NCBI RefSeq assembly: GCF_002803085.1
Contig: NZ_NNBJ01000001.1
Coordinates: forward strand, 928,656 to 992,655
Source of the DNA: Streptomyces sp. CB01201
GTDB taxonomy: Bacteria > Actinomycetota > Actinomycetes > Streptomycetales > Streptomycetaceae
Direction of reading: 5' to 3'
DNA: 64,000 bases
In this document: positions 33,170 through 41,430 of the stretch, piece after piece
Layout: every line of letters starts with the position of its first letter
Position numbering within the stretch: position 1 is the stretch's first letter
Translations under genes and position numbers: made by a program
The notes under the pieces: generated by a model
What the model was told of the DNA's origin: nothing
Databases searched by the model: none
What the model saw: only the letters and a program-made list of their open reading frames with translations

Positions 33170-35322
33170 GCGATCAGGCTCCCCACCTGGAAGACGAGGA
33201 CGGCGAGGGCCCAGGCGACCGCGAGCTGGAGGACGAAGCTCACAGCGGTCAACTTGTTGCCGATCTCGGTGCGTTGAGCGGCGATGGTGGTCATACAGGG
33301 GGTGTAGGCGAGCAGGAAGACCATGAAGGCGAGCACGGCCGGGAGGGTGTGTCCGCCGGAGGCGTGCTCGAAGGTGGCCCGCAACTGCGGTCCGAGTGCG
33401 CCTGGTTGGGCCCCACCATCCACGTCCGCGGTCTGGTACGTCTGCGCCATGGTGGAGATGACCGCCTCCTTGGCGACGAAGCCCGTGACCAGGGTCGCGG
33501 ATGCGTGCCACTCGCCGAAACCGGCCCAGCTGAAGACGGGCGCGATGCAGCGGGCCAGCGCGCCGAACAGGCTCTGGGCCACGGACACGCCCCCGAAGCC
33601 GCCCTTGCCGCTGCCCGCGGGCACCGAGGAGAGCAGCCATACGGCGGTGACGGTGACCACGACGATGCCACCGGCGGTCCGCAGGAACCCCGCGAGCCTC
33701 TGCCAGGTCTGGAGCAGGACTCCCCGCAGGGTCGGCATCCGGTAGGGCGGCAGCTCCAGGATCAGCGGCTCCCGCGCGCTGTCGCGGAACAGCACACGGC
33801 GCAGGGCCAGTCCCATGACGACGACGAGCACGATGGACAGCACGTACATGAGGAACACCACGGTCCCCGCGCTGCTGCCGAAGAAGACGCCGGCCAGCAG
33901 CACGTAGACCGTCAGCCGGGCACTGCACGTGACGAACGGGATCACCATGCCGAGCAGCAGCCGATGCTGACGGTTGCTCAGAATCCGGCTCGCCGAGAGC
34001 GCGGGCACATTGCAGCCGAAGCCGACGATCAGTGGGAGGAAGGCCTGCCCCGGGAGTCCGAGCACCCGCATGAGCCGGTCGGCCACGAACGCGGCACGTG
34101 CGAAGTAGCCGGAGTCCTCCAGGAGTGCGAGCAGGACGTACATGATCGCCATCAGCGGTACGAACGACAGGAGTTGACCGACACCGCCGACCAGGCCGTC
34201 GACGACCAGGCCGGGCAGCCAGCCGCCCTGATCCGGGTCGCCCACCAGGCCGACGGCCAGCGAGGTCACCGGCCCGGAGAAGAAGCCCTGGAGACCGTCC
34301 TGGAGGGGCTTGGCCAAGGTGGTGGTCGCCTGGAATATCGCCCACATCACGCCGAGGAAGAGGGGCAGCCCCGCCCAACGGGAGGTCAGCACCCGATCGA
34401 CACGGTCGGTCCAGGTGGCGCGGCTCTCCGCCGGACCGCGCACGGCGGCGGCATGCACGCGATGCGCCCACAGATAGCGCCCTTCGGCGAGCAGGAGCTC
34501 CGCGTCCTCGTGGGGAGATCCATTTTCGGCGACCAGGGTGCGGGCCCGGGCCGCCGCGGCCTCGCGCAGCGCGCCCCGGACACTCGGCGCCTCGTCCCCG
34601 CTCAGCAGGGAGACCGCCGTCCAGCGAACGGGGTGGCGTGCCGCAAGCTCCGGCTCCTCGGAGCTGATGTGATCCGCCAGGCCGCGTACGGCGTCCTCCA
34701 CCACCGCGCCGAGATCCGCGGCGGGGCAGGGGCGGGGCTCGGCCAGAGCGTCCCGTACAGCGATGGCCAGGGTGTCCAGGCCCTTGCGCTCGCGCGGCAG
34801 GACCGGAACCACGGGTGCGTCGACCGCCTCGGACAACGCCTGCGGGTCGACCTCGATGCCCCTGGCCGCCGCCGTGTCCGTCATGGTGAGGGCCACGATC
34901 AGGGGGACGCCGGTGTCCTTGACCTGGGCCAGGAGATACAGATTGCGGGCCAGGTTGGCGGCGTCGAGCGTGAACACGACCAGATGAGGACGACCCTGTG
35001 CCGCCCGGTCCACGAGCAGATCGCGGGCCAGCGCCTCGTCGGGCGAACGCGGCACCAGACTGTAGGTGCCCGGCAGATCGACGAGAGCGACGGGAGCGGC
35101 GCCCTCGCCTCCGGTACGCCAGCTGCCCGACGCGACTTCGACCGTCTTGCCCGGCCAGTTCCCCACCCGCTGCCGGGCGCCGGTGAGCGCGTTGAACAGA
35201 GTCGACTTGCCCGTGTTCGGATTGCCGACCAGGGCCACCCGGGCGGCCCCCGGATCGGCCGGTATCGCCGAATTGCCGTCCCCGCAACAGGAATTGGGGG
35301 TCCTCCTGGCACTGTCAAGCAC
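33166..35322 (-). CDS. feoB: Ferrous iron transport protein B
   Basis: The 718-residue protein joins a G domain to a polytopic membrane domain for Fe(II) uptake. G1 is GNPNTGKST (33-41) and G3 is DLPG near 83. The G4 motif, usually NMxD, reads TMTD near 140, so guanine specificity may be relaxed. Gate sequences VGFGCNVPAL and TLVTGFVAKEAVIST in the membrane part are intact. GTG 35322 overlaps the feoA stop by 8 bp and has GGAGG 6 nt upstream. An extra Cys pair (SCCGDG) lies near residues 11-13. Confidence 0.93.
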   Translation of the reverse strand: MLDSARRTPNSCCGDGNSAIPADPGAARVALVGNPNTGKSTLFNALTGARQRVGNWPGKTVEVASGSWRTGGEGAAPVALVDLPGTYSLVPRSPDEALARDLLVDRAAQGRPHLVVFTLDAANLARNLYLLAQVKDTGVPLIVALTMTDTAAARGIEVDPQALSEAVDAPVVPVLPRERKGLDTLAIAVRDALAEPRPCPAADLGAVVEDAVRGLADHISSEEPELAARHPVRWTAVSLLSGDEAPSVRGALREAAAARARTLVAENGSPHEDAELLLAEGRYLWAHRVHAAAVRGPAESRATWTDRVDRVLTSRWAGLPLFLGVMWAIFQATTTLAKPLQDGLQGFFSGPVTSLAVGLVGDPDQGGWLPGLVVDGLVGGVGQLLSFVPLMAIMYVLLALLEDSGYFARAAFVADRLMRVLGLPGQAFLPLIVGFGCNVPALSASRILSNRQHRLLLGMVIPFVTCSARLTVYVLLAGVFFGSSAGTVVFLMYVLSIVLVVVMGLALRRVLFRDSAREPLILELPPYRMPTLRGVLLQTWQRLAGFLRTAGGIVVVTVTAVWLLSSVPAGSGKGGFGGVSVAQSLFGALARCIAPVFSWAGFGEWHASATLVTGFVAKEAVISTMAQTYQTADVDGGAQPGALGPQLRATFEHASGGHTLPAVLAFMVFLLAYTPCMTTIAAQRTEIGNKLTAVSFVLQLAVAWALAVLVFQVGSLIA

Positions 35323-35542
35323 GGAGGGCCTCCACCTGCAAACCGGCGGCCGTTGCGCTGTCGAGAGCGGTACGGGCGTCTCCGTGCGCCACCAGCAGCC
35401 CGCCGGTCGCGCCACGCCCCACCACACGCAGGGTCGCGCCCGGCACAAAGCCGAGTTCGAGCAGTCGGAGCCGGCAGCGTGGATCGGTCTCCACGCGAAG
35501 CAGCGCCAACGACTGTCCGACGGGACTCTCCAGCAGGGTCAT
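35315..35542 (-). CDS. feoA: Ferrous iron transport protein A
   Basis: The 75-residue SH3-like protein has the FeoA pattern (LALLRVETDPRCRLRLLELG, FVPGATLRVVGRGATGGLLV). FeoA binds FeoB on the cytoplasmic side and supports iron uptake. AAGGA lies 8 nt upstream of ATG 35542. First gene of feoABC; a short palindrome at 35594-35609 lies in its promoter region. Confidence 0.9.
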   Translation of the reverse strand: MTLLESPVGQSLALLRVETDPRCRLRLLELGFVPGATLRVVGRGATGGLLVAHGDARTALDSATAAGLQVEALRA

Positions 35543-35593
35543 CTCCGGTGTCCTTCTCTCGTGCGGCGGTCCAGGGGCGGACTCGATGTCGAG

Positions 35594-35609
35594 CTTAGGG
35601 TCGCCTAAG
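35594..35609. promoter_or_regulatory. Candidate metal-regulator operator upstream of feoA
   Basis: CTTAGG (35594-35599) and CCTAAG (35604-35609) form a perfect palindrome with 4-bp spacing. TTAGG/CCTAA arms recall IdeR/DmdR iron boxes, but those have 9 bp between the arms, so this is not a standard iron box. Confidence 0.5.
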
Positions 35610-35802
35610 TTGCTTTTGCGTCGCTATTGGCCTTCTTGGCGGTTACTTGACTTTATGGAGCCTTAAGTCCCTTTCGTTCGGGACCAATGCGTGCCGGTCC
35701 GGCGACGGAGGCCCCTGAACCGTGCGGCAGGATGGGCGCACGAGCGACCAGGAACAGCTCGCCGAGTGACCGCAACCACACCGTCGTACGGGGGACCAGC
35801 GC

Positions 35803-36924
35803 ATGCATACGCGGGCAACGACACCGGTACCGCAGGCAGCGAATCGACCCGAGGGGCCACCGGTTCGGCTCGGCGCGCTCGTTCCCCTGACCCGGCCCGG
35901 CTGGGTCGAAGCGGGTCAACACCTGCTCGCGGGGATGGAGTTGGGGGTGCGGGAGGTCAATGAGGGCGGCGGGGTCGGCGGGCAGCCCGTCGAGCTGGTG
36001 GTCCGCGACACCGCGGCCGACCCTCGCAGGGCCGAGGCGGCCGTTGGTGAACTGGCGGCCATGGGTGTGGCGGCGCTGGTGGGGGAGTACCACAGCGTCG
36101 TCGCCCGCGCGGTCGCCGCCCGGGCCGACGCCCTGCGCGTGCCGTTCCTGTGCTCGTCGGCGGTTCTCGACGCGCTCACCGAAGAGCCCACGCGGTGGGT
36201 GGCGCGCCTTGCCCCGGCGCAGTCCCACGGCTGGCGGACCTACGCGGACTTCCTCCTCGCCGCCGGTCACCGGCGCATAGCCGTGGCGGCCGAGCCGACC
36301 GTCTACTGGCGGTCCGGGACCCGCATCCTGCGCGACCACCTCACCCCACGCGGCGCCACCGTCATCGACCTAGATATGCGCGAACTCGGCCCCGCGGAGC
36401 TGTGCGACGAACTCGTCGCCCAACACGCCACCGCCGTGATCCTGTTGGTCGGCCACCCGGAACCGGCCGTGCCGATCGTCAAGGCCGTACGCCAGGACCC
36501 GCGCCTCAAGGGGATCCTGATGGGTGCGCCGGCCGGGCAGCCGGAGTTCGCGGAATGGGCCGCGCTGCTCGGCGGGGACGGCGCCCAAGTTCCGTTCCTG
36601 CGTTATCTGCCCGAGCGGCTCTCCCCCCTCGCGCTCCGCGTCGAGACAGCCCTGCGCGAGACCCTGAGTGAGGCGCCCTCGTTCGTCGCCTTCGAGGGGT
36701 ACGACGCGATCGCCGTCCTCGCCGACGTACTGCGCTCCCACGGAACCGACCGGGCGCACACGGCCGAAGCCTGGTCGCAGGTCGCGGTCGAGGGCACCCG
36801 CGGGACGATCCGCTTCTCCCGCATGCCGGGGATCGGCGTCTGGCAGTGGGCCTGGCCGCCCGTTCAGGTCGTGGACCGTGACCCGGCGGGGCCCGACCGC
36901 TTCCGGGTCCTCCACACCGCCTGA
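35803..36924 (+). CDS. Orphan ABC-type substrate-binding protein without signal peptide
   Basis: The 373-residue protein has the Leu/Ile/Val-binding (type I periplasmic) fold: RLGALVPLTRPGWVEAGQHL, then GMELGVREVNEGGGVGG with ELVVRDTAADPRRAEAAVGE and GVAALVGEYHSVVARAVA. The expected export signal is missing: the N-terminus is hydrophilic (HTRATTPVPQAANRPEGPP). No permease or ATPase gene adjoins it, so it is unlikely to serve a classical transporter. It may be a cytoplasmic ligand sensor, as in AmiC-type proteins. GGGGGA precedes ATG 35803. Confidence 0.75.
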   Translation: MHTRATTPVPQAANRPEGPPVRLGALVPLTRPGWVEAGQHLLAGMELGVREVNEGGGVGGQPVELVVRDTAADPRRAEAAVGELAAMGVAALVGEYHSVVARAVAARADALRVPFLCSSAVLDALTEEPTRWVARLAPAQSHGWRTYADFLLAAGHRRIAVAAEPTVYWRSGTRILRDHLTPRGATVIDLDMRELGPAELCDELVAQHATAVILLVGHPEPAVPIVKAVRQDPRLKGILMGAPAGQPEFAEWAALLGGDGAQVPFLRYLPERLSPLALRVETALRETLSEAPSFVAFEGYDAIAVLADVLRSHGTDRAHTAEAWSQVAVEGTRGTIRFSRMPGIGVWQWAWPPVQVVDRDPAGPDRFRVLHTA

Positions 36925-36994
36925 GCGTCCTCGCGTCCGACGGAGAGGGGTAGGCCTGCCGCGTCCCGTCGATCCACCGACCCGCGGAACTGCC

Positions 36995-37438
36995 TCAAGG
37001 CGAGCTGATCGCCGCCGCCAACGTCCGCTGTCGGACGACCGCGGACGAGGCGTCGGCGGGGGAGGTGAGCGGACCCAGTGTGCGGGTCAGGGCGAGGAGC
37101 CGGGTGACGGCGGCACCGGCGTTGCGGACGACGAGGGTCTTGCCCTGGCCGAGTGCGCAACGGCGCCCGTCGAGAAGGGCGTTGAGCCCGGTGCAGTCGC
37201 AGAATGGCACCCTGTCCAGATCCACGTCGACGCCGGCGGGGGAGCGGCGCAGCGCGTTGGTGATCGCGTGCTGGAGCTGGGGGGCGGTGTCGAGGTCGAT
37301 CTCGCCGGCGACCACGACGGTCACCCGGCCCCCGCGCGCGTACGTCGTGATGTGGATGGGGGGCGTCGGCTCGGCCACGGCTCGCTGTGAAGGCGCCGCG
37401 CCCGCGTCCGGGTGCGATGGCCGTACTTGGCTCGACAT
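36995..37438 (-). CDS. STAS-domain anti-anti-sigma factor
   Basis: The 147-residue protein has an N-terminal extension of 30 residues and one STAS domain (ITTYARGGRVTVVVAGEIDL, then AITNALRRSPAGVDVDLDRV and PFCDCTGLNALLDGRRCA). The phosphoacceptor position, usually Ser in DSSG, reads DCTG, so Thr would be phosphorylated. Such proteins release a sigma factor by binding its anti-sigma kinase. No kinase gene adjoins it. GGGGAG lies 8 nt before ATG 37438. Partnership with the SigB-like factor at 23398-24204 is possible but unproven. Confidence 0.85.
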   Translation of the reverse strand: MSSQVRPSHPDAGAAPSQRAVAEPTPPIHITTYARGGRVTVVVAGEIDLDTAPQLQHAITNALRRSPAGVDVDLDRVPFCDCTGLNALLDGRRCALGQGKTLVVRNAGAAVTRLLALTRTLGPLTSPADASSAVVRQRTLAAAISSP

Positions 37439-37616
37439 GACAACCGCTCCCCAGGGTCTCGCCGGCTCGTCCGTCTTCGGCTCTCAGGTTCCGCTTCGCC
37501 GCTGTACCCGTCAAGGGATACACGAAACCGGCTTCATCCATGGGGAGGCGTGAAGGCCGCGCGGCGGCGCCGCGCCGTAGCCTCGTGGCAGGCGCCGCAC
37601 GGCACCGCTCGGCGCC

Positions 37617-38189
37617 TCAGGGAAGCGTCTTCAGGCCGTCCAGGTTGAGGTCGAGGAGACGTTCGGCCCGGCGGCGGTGTTCGGGGCCCGCCGAGGTGAG
37701 GGCGATGCCTTCGAGGGCGGCGGCGACATCGGCGGCGCTGATGTCGCCGCGGATCGACCCGGCCGCCACGCACGCGTCCATCAGGGCGGAGATGGCGTCG
37801 TGGATCATGTCCCGGCTGTGGCCGTACGGGTTGCTTCCCGTGGCGGCGATGGCGCGCAGGGCGTCGATCATGCCGTACTTGGCACTCACGTAGTCCAGGA
37901 ACAGGCGGGTCCAGGCGCGGAGTGCCTCGATGGGCGGCCGGGACGCGAGCAACTCGGGTACGGAGTCGCAGAGTTGGGCCACCTCGTTGCGGTAGACCGC
38001 CTCGATCAGGGCCTCCCGGGTGGGGAAGTTGCGGTAGAGGGTGGCGCTGCCCACGCCCGCGTCCTTGGCGATGCGTTCCATGTGGGCGTCCAGGCCCTCG
38101 GCGGCGAAGGCACGCATCGCCGCCGCGAGAATCCGGTCCCTGTTACGTCGGGCGTCGGCCCGCAACGGGCGCTCGGCGCTGCCGGTCAT
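37617..38189 (-). CDS. TetR family repressor
   Basis: The 190-residue protein has the TetR helix-turn-helix (RRNRDRILAAAMRAFAAEGL, then HMERIAKDAGVGSATLYRNF) and an all-helical ligand domain (LFLDYVSAKYGMIDALRAIA). AAAGGTGA precedes ATG 38189. It is divergent from an SDR gene over 129 bp holding three CCACTTA half-sites, a layout typical of a repressor controlling itself and the neighbouring dehydrogenase. Ligand unknown. Confidence 0.9.
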   Translation of the reverse strand: MTGSAERPLRADARRNRDRILAAAMRAFAAEGLDAHMERIAKDAGVGSATLYRNFPTREALIEAVYRNEVAQLCDSVPELLASRPPIEALRAWTRLFLDYVSAKYGMIDALRAIAATGSNPYGHSRDMIHDAISALMDACVAAGSIRGDISAADVAAALEGIALTSAGPEHRRRAERLLDLNLDGLKTLP

Positions 38190-38230
38190 GTGTGCTCACC
38201 TTTCCCTCTGCTTGCTAAGCGGAGGCTACC

Positions 38231-38267
38231 CCACTTAGTCTCGAATAAGTGGTGGCGCCCCCACTTA
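38231..38267. promoter_or_regulatory. Triple half-site TetR operator
   Basis: CCACTTA (38231-38237), TAAGTGG (38246-38252) and CCACTTA (38261-38267) alternate in orientation with equal 8-bp spacers. Each adjacent pair is a full palindrome, giving two overlapping operators centred 15 bp apart in the TetR/SDR gap. Confidence 0.75.
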
Positions 38268-38318
38268 TTCCGCAGGTCAGGCGTGACCTGCGATATTCCT
38301 CTTGGGAAGGCTATTGAC

Positions 38319-39074
38319 GTGTCAGCTGTTGAGGGCAATCCAGGTGTCGAAGGCAAGGTCGTGGCGATCACAGGCGCCAGTAGTGGCATAGGCGAGGCAA
38401 CAGCGCTCCATCTCGCCGGGAAGGGGGCCCGGCTCGTGCTCGGAGCCCGTCGTGAGGGTCGGCTGAAGGACGTGGTGGACCGGATCGCGGCCCAGGGCGG
38501 CGAGGCCGTGGGGGTCGTGACGGATGTGACGAAGCGCGAGGATCTCCGACGACTGACCGATACGGCGGTCGAGCGGTTCGGCCGGCTCGACGTGCTGATC
38601 TCCAATGCCGGCACGATGGCGGTGTCCCCGCTCGACGATCTGCGCCAGGACGACTGGGACGCCATGGTGGCCACGCACATCACGGGCCTGCTGAACGGCA
38701 TCGGGGCGGCGCTCCCCGTCTTCCGGCGTCAACGGTCCGGCCATTTCGTCAACGTCGCCTCCACCGCCGCCTATGTCGTGAAGTCCCCCCAGGCCGTCTA
38801 CGCGGCGACCAAGACGGCGGTGAAGGTGCTGACCGAGGGGCTGCGCCAGGAATCCGGACCCGACCTGCGGGTCACGCTCGTCTCGCCGGGATTCACCCAC
38901 ACGGAAGGCGTGGGGAAGGGCGCGAGCCCCGAAGTGGCGGCGGCGTTCATCCGGCAACGGGACGAGATGGCCATCCCTCCCTCCGCCATCGCCACCGCGA
39001 TCGGTTACGCGATCGAGCAGCCCGCCGGTATCGACGTCAGCGAGATCGTCGTCCGGCCGACGGCCCAGGCCTGA
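38319..39074 (+). CDS. Short-chain dehydrogenase/reductase
   Basis: The 251-residue protein has the cofactor motif TGASSGIG (18-25), NAG in VLISNAGTMAV, the catalytic serine in NVASTAAYVV and the YxxxK pair in VYAATKTAVK. The Arg pair after the first strand (GARREGR) suggests NADPH. GTG 38319 has GGGAAGG 8 nt upstream. It is probably repressed by the divergent TetR protein. Members of this subgroup are oxidoreductases with SDR fold of unknown substrate. Confidence 0.88.
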   Translation: MSAVEGNPGVEGKVVAITGASSGIGEATALHLAGKGARLVLGARREGRLKDVVDRIAAQGGEAVGVVTDVTKREDLRRLTDTAVERFGRLDVLISNAGTMAVSPLDDLRQDDWDAMVATHITGLLNGIGAALPVFRRQRSGHFVNVASTAAYVVKSPQAVYAATKTAVKVLTEGLRQESGPDLRVTLVSPGFTHTEGVGKGASPEVAAAFIRQRDEMAIPPSAIATAIGYAIEQPAGIDVSEIVVRPTAQA

Positions 39075-39228
39075 GGGTTCCACCTCACGGAAGGCCCGGG
39101 TCACGGGAGAAAGGAAAGGACAAGAGACTCGTGGATGGCCTGAAGGTGGCCTGCCCGGCCGATCGCTCCGGGCAGGCCCCTGGCGCCCCGACCTCAGGGC
39201 TCCGGCCTTTCACGCGGGGCGCCGGTAT

Positions 39229-39251
39229 CGCTGATCCCCGGGGGATCAGCG
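39229..39251. terminator. Near-perfect palindrome over the DUF1062 stop codon
   Basis: CGCTGATCCCC (39229-39239) and GGGGATCAGCG (39241-39251) are separated by a single base. The TGA of the minus-strand gene (39246-39248) is inside the right arm. As RNA it can form a hairpin only by opening the middle pairs, so it may serve as terminator or as a protein site. Confidence 0.6.
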
Positions 39252-39797
39252 CTTGAGCGTGAAGGTGAAGTCGCCGGAGATCCTGCCGCCCAGCCGGACC
39301 GCCGAGACGAGCTTCCCCTCCTCTACCAAGCGCGCGACCTCCGCCCGGGACAGGCCGCATCCTTCGGCTACAAGTCGCTCCGGGCGCACGGGAATGCGGG
39401 CGGCGAAACGGACCGAGACGTCGATCACCTCGCGGTCCAGGTGATCCGAGCCGCCGGTGTCGAGACGCCAGGCGCCGGCCCAGTCGAGACCGATGCGGTT
39501 GCGCCGCTGCACTCCGGGATCCTGGAGCAACTCGGCTGTGAGAGCAGGGTCGTTGGCGTGCAGCAGGTCCAGGCGCTCGGGTCGTACGGAGCGCACGTTC
39601 ACCCGTTCCAGGAGCGTGAGCTTCGCGGTGTCCCCGCAGCCCGTACAGAGCACGAGGAGCCATGCGTCGATCACCTTGTGGTTGGCGTTGACGCGAAATC
39701 TTCCGCTCGCCCGGAATCGGTCGGACGCGCACGCGTGACAACGGCGGCGAACGAGTGGCAGGCAGGTGGGTGCGACCACCCAGTTGTTGAGCAGCAC
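39246..39797 (-). CDS. DUF1062 family protein, zinc-ribbon-like N-terminus
   Basis: The 183-residue protein matches DUF1062: WVVAPTCLPLVRRRCHACAS, then FRASGRFRVNANHKVIDAWL and LVLCTGCGDTAKLTLLERVN. Two CxxC-like pairs (RRCHAC and LCTGC) probably bind zinc. A C-terminal helix-turn-helix-like part (GLSRAEVARLVEEGKL) resembles an S4-type RNA-binding motif. Function unknown. The GTG start at 39797 has no ribosome site. Confidence 0.8.
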   Translation of the reverse strand: MLLNNWVVAPTCLPLVRRRCHACASDRFRASGRFRVNANHKVIDAWLLVLCTGCGDTAKLTLLERVNVRSVRPERLDLLHANDPALTAELLQDPGVQRRNRIGLDWAGAWRLDTGGSDHLDREVIDVSVRFAARIPVRPERLVAEGCGLSRAEVARLVEEGKLVSAVRLGGRISGDFTFTLKR

Positions 39798-40078
39798 AGA
39801 GGTACACCGGTTTCAGTGAGAAGTCCGCAGCGAAAAGGTGCGCGGCGCACAGACGCGACGCGCGACAGGTCAGCGGTGGGGAGGTCTCACACGGTGTACA
39901 ACGGGACGTCCTTGCCTGGGGGACTCGGTCGGGCAGCAAGGTAGTGGCCCATGGCGGCGTCGTTCCACTGGTTTTCGCGGAAGGCTCGGCTCGGCCGCCG
40001 GGTAGGCGTCGGTGGCCCGTGGTGCAGCGGCTGGGCCCGGGGACCGGTCGGTGCAACTCCCGCCTCAGCGAGGCCCGT
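39798..40078. other. Intergenic region, no supported gene
   Basis: About 280 bp between the DUF1062 start and the end of the glycosyltransferase operon. A 21-codon minus-strand ORF beginning near 39954 has no family resemblance. No clear terminator for the operon was found here. Confidence 0.4.
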
Positions 40079-40816
40079 TCACGCGGATTCCTGCGCGGCC
40101 AGCCGGGCGAGGTAGTCGCCGAATCCGCCGCGAGCGCGTGGGCGGAGCCGGCCCGAGGTGGTCACCGCGCAGTCGGGGGTGCGCAGGATGCGGTGGCCCG
40201 TCCGCTGGAGGGATCGCACCAGAGCGTGGTCCTCGCCCACTGCTACGGGAGGGAAGCCCCCGGCCTCGGTGTAGGCGCGGGCGGTCAGGCCCAGGTTGGC
40301 GCCGTGTACGTGGGGGTGGTGCCAGGTGTGGCCCCCCGGAGGCCGGGAGGCCTCGTACAGGTGCTGGTGGAGGACGGCCAGCCGGCGTGAGTCCAGGGCC
40401 GGGCGGTCCAGGACGACCGTGCCGACGACGGCCTCCCAGCCCTGCGCGGCACGGGACAGCTGGAAGTCGAGCCAGTGCTCGGGTACGACGCTGTCGGCGT
40501 CGGTGGAGGCGATCCACACGTCGTCGCGGCCCAGAAGCTCCAGGGCCGTGCGGGCCGCCGCAGCGCGGGCTGCCCCCGCGCTGCGGGCGTCGACGTCGAC
40601 GGTCAGGGCGCCCGCCTGCCGGGCCACCTCGGAGGTGGCGTCGGTGCAGCTGTCCGCGGCGACCACGACAACGACCCGGCTCCCTGCGACCTCCGGATGC
40701 CCGGCGGCGGTCCGGACCGCGGCGAGGCATGCCGGGAGCAGACGCTCCTCGTTGTGTGCCGGGATGATGACCGCGACCGATTCCGGTCCCCGGGTGAGTC
40801 CCTGACGGGACGTCAT
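40079..40816 (-). CDS. Family 2 glycosyltransferase
   Basis: The 245-residue GT-A protein has the nucleotide-sugar motif VAVIIPAHNEERLLPACLAA at its start, the DxD in WIASTDADSVVP, and HVHGANLGLTARAY with the acceptor loop. It has no membrane segment. ATG 40816 overlaps the upstream methyltransferase stop (ATGA). It is the last of four coupled genes with an acyl-CoA dehydrogenase, a PIG-L deacetylase and a NodS-like methyltransferase, so it likely transfers a sugar that those enzymes tailor. Donor unknown. Confidence 0.87.
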   Translation of the reverse strand: MTSRQGLTRGPESVAVIIPAHNEERLLPACLAAVRTAAGHPEVAGSRVVVVVAADSCTDATSEVARQAGALTVDVDARSAGAARAAAARTALELLGRDDVWIASTDADSVVPEHWLDFQLSRAAQGWEAVVGTVVLDRPALDSRRLAVLHQHLYEASRPPGGHTWHHPHVHGANLGLTARAYTEAGGFPPVAVGEDHALVRSLQRTGHRILRTPDCAVTTSGRLRPRARGGFGDYLARLAAQESA

Positions 40817-41430
40817 ACGAGTCCCTCGTCGGCGGCGGGGGACGCGGGAGGGGACCCGTCGGGGTGCGCGCGGCCGAAGGTCTGGAGCACGAAGTCGTCC
40901 TCGCGGTGGTCGGCCAGGAGTGCCAGACCGGGTACGGAGGCGAGGACACCGGTCAACTCGTCCCCGGTCCACAGGTGTTCTGCGACAGGATGGTTCCAGT
41001 GCACGGTGACCAGCGTTCCGCCGGGTTCGAGTGCGGACGCGGTGCGCCGCAGGATGTCGTCGAGCGTGTCCCGGTCGAAGTAGTAGAGCACCTCGGACAG
41101 CACGATGAGGTCGAAGGTCCCGGGCGGCCACTCCTGGGGCAGGGTGAGTTGACGCACCGTCACCTGAGGCAGGTGCGAGGTACGGGCGACGGCCGTCGCG
41201 ACGGCCGACTCAACCCGGTCGCAGGCCAGCACCTCATCGCAGCGTTCGGCCAGGCGGAGAGTCAACTCCCCTACGGAACAAGCGGGTTCGAGGGCGCGTC
41301 GATAGCGCCGACGCGGCAGGGAAGCCACCGTGAGGTCGTACTTGCGCCTCTCGTACCACCGTTCTGCAAGGTGCCACGGGTCGGCGGACTCGCGGTACAT
41401 GCCCTCGAAGTACGACGACGGGGTACTCAT
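40813..41430 (-). CDS. NodS-like SAM-dependent methyltransferase
   Basis: The opening YFEGMYRESADPWHLAERWY and RRKYDLTVASLPRRRYRRAL, then LEPACSVGELTLRLAERCD, match class I methyltransferases of the NodS type. NodS N-methylates the deacetylated glucosamine of rhizobial Nod factors. The 205-residue protein starts at ATG 41430, overlapping the deacetylase stop by 4 bp. Order deacetylase then methyltransferase suggests methylation of an amino group exposed by the PIG-L enzyme. That is inference. Confidence 0.83.
   Translation of the reverse strand: MSTPSSYFEGMYRESADPWHLAERWYERRKYDLTVASLPRRRYRRALEPACSVGELTLRLAERCDEVLACDRVESAVATAVARTSHLPQVTVRQLTLPQEWPPGTFDLIVLSEVLYYFDRDTLDDILRRTASALEPGGTLVTVHWNHPVAEHLWTGDELTGVLASVPGLALLADHREDDFVLQTFGRAHPDGSPPASPAADEGLV

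Noticed and set aside
33274..35598. Long plus-strand open frame of more than 700 codons opposite feoB
   Set aside because: It is the antisense shadow of feoB in GC-rich DNA, with His/Gln/Arg-rich composition, no family match and no ribosome site.
39889..39954. 21-codon minus-strand ORF upstream of the GT operon end
   Set aside because: No ribosome site, no family resemblance, and it is too short to be distinguished from chance.
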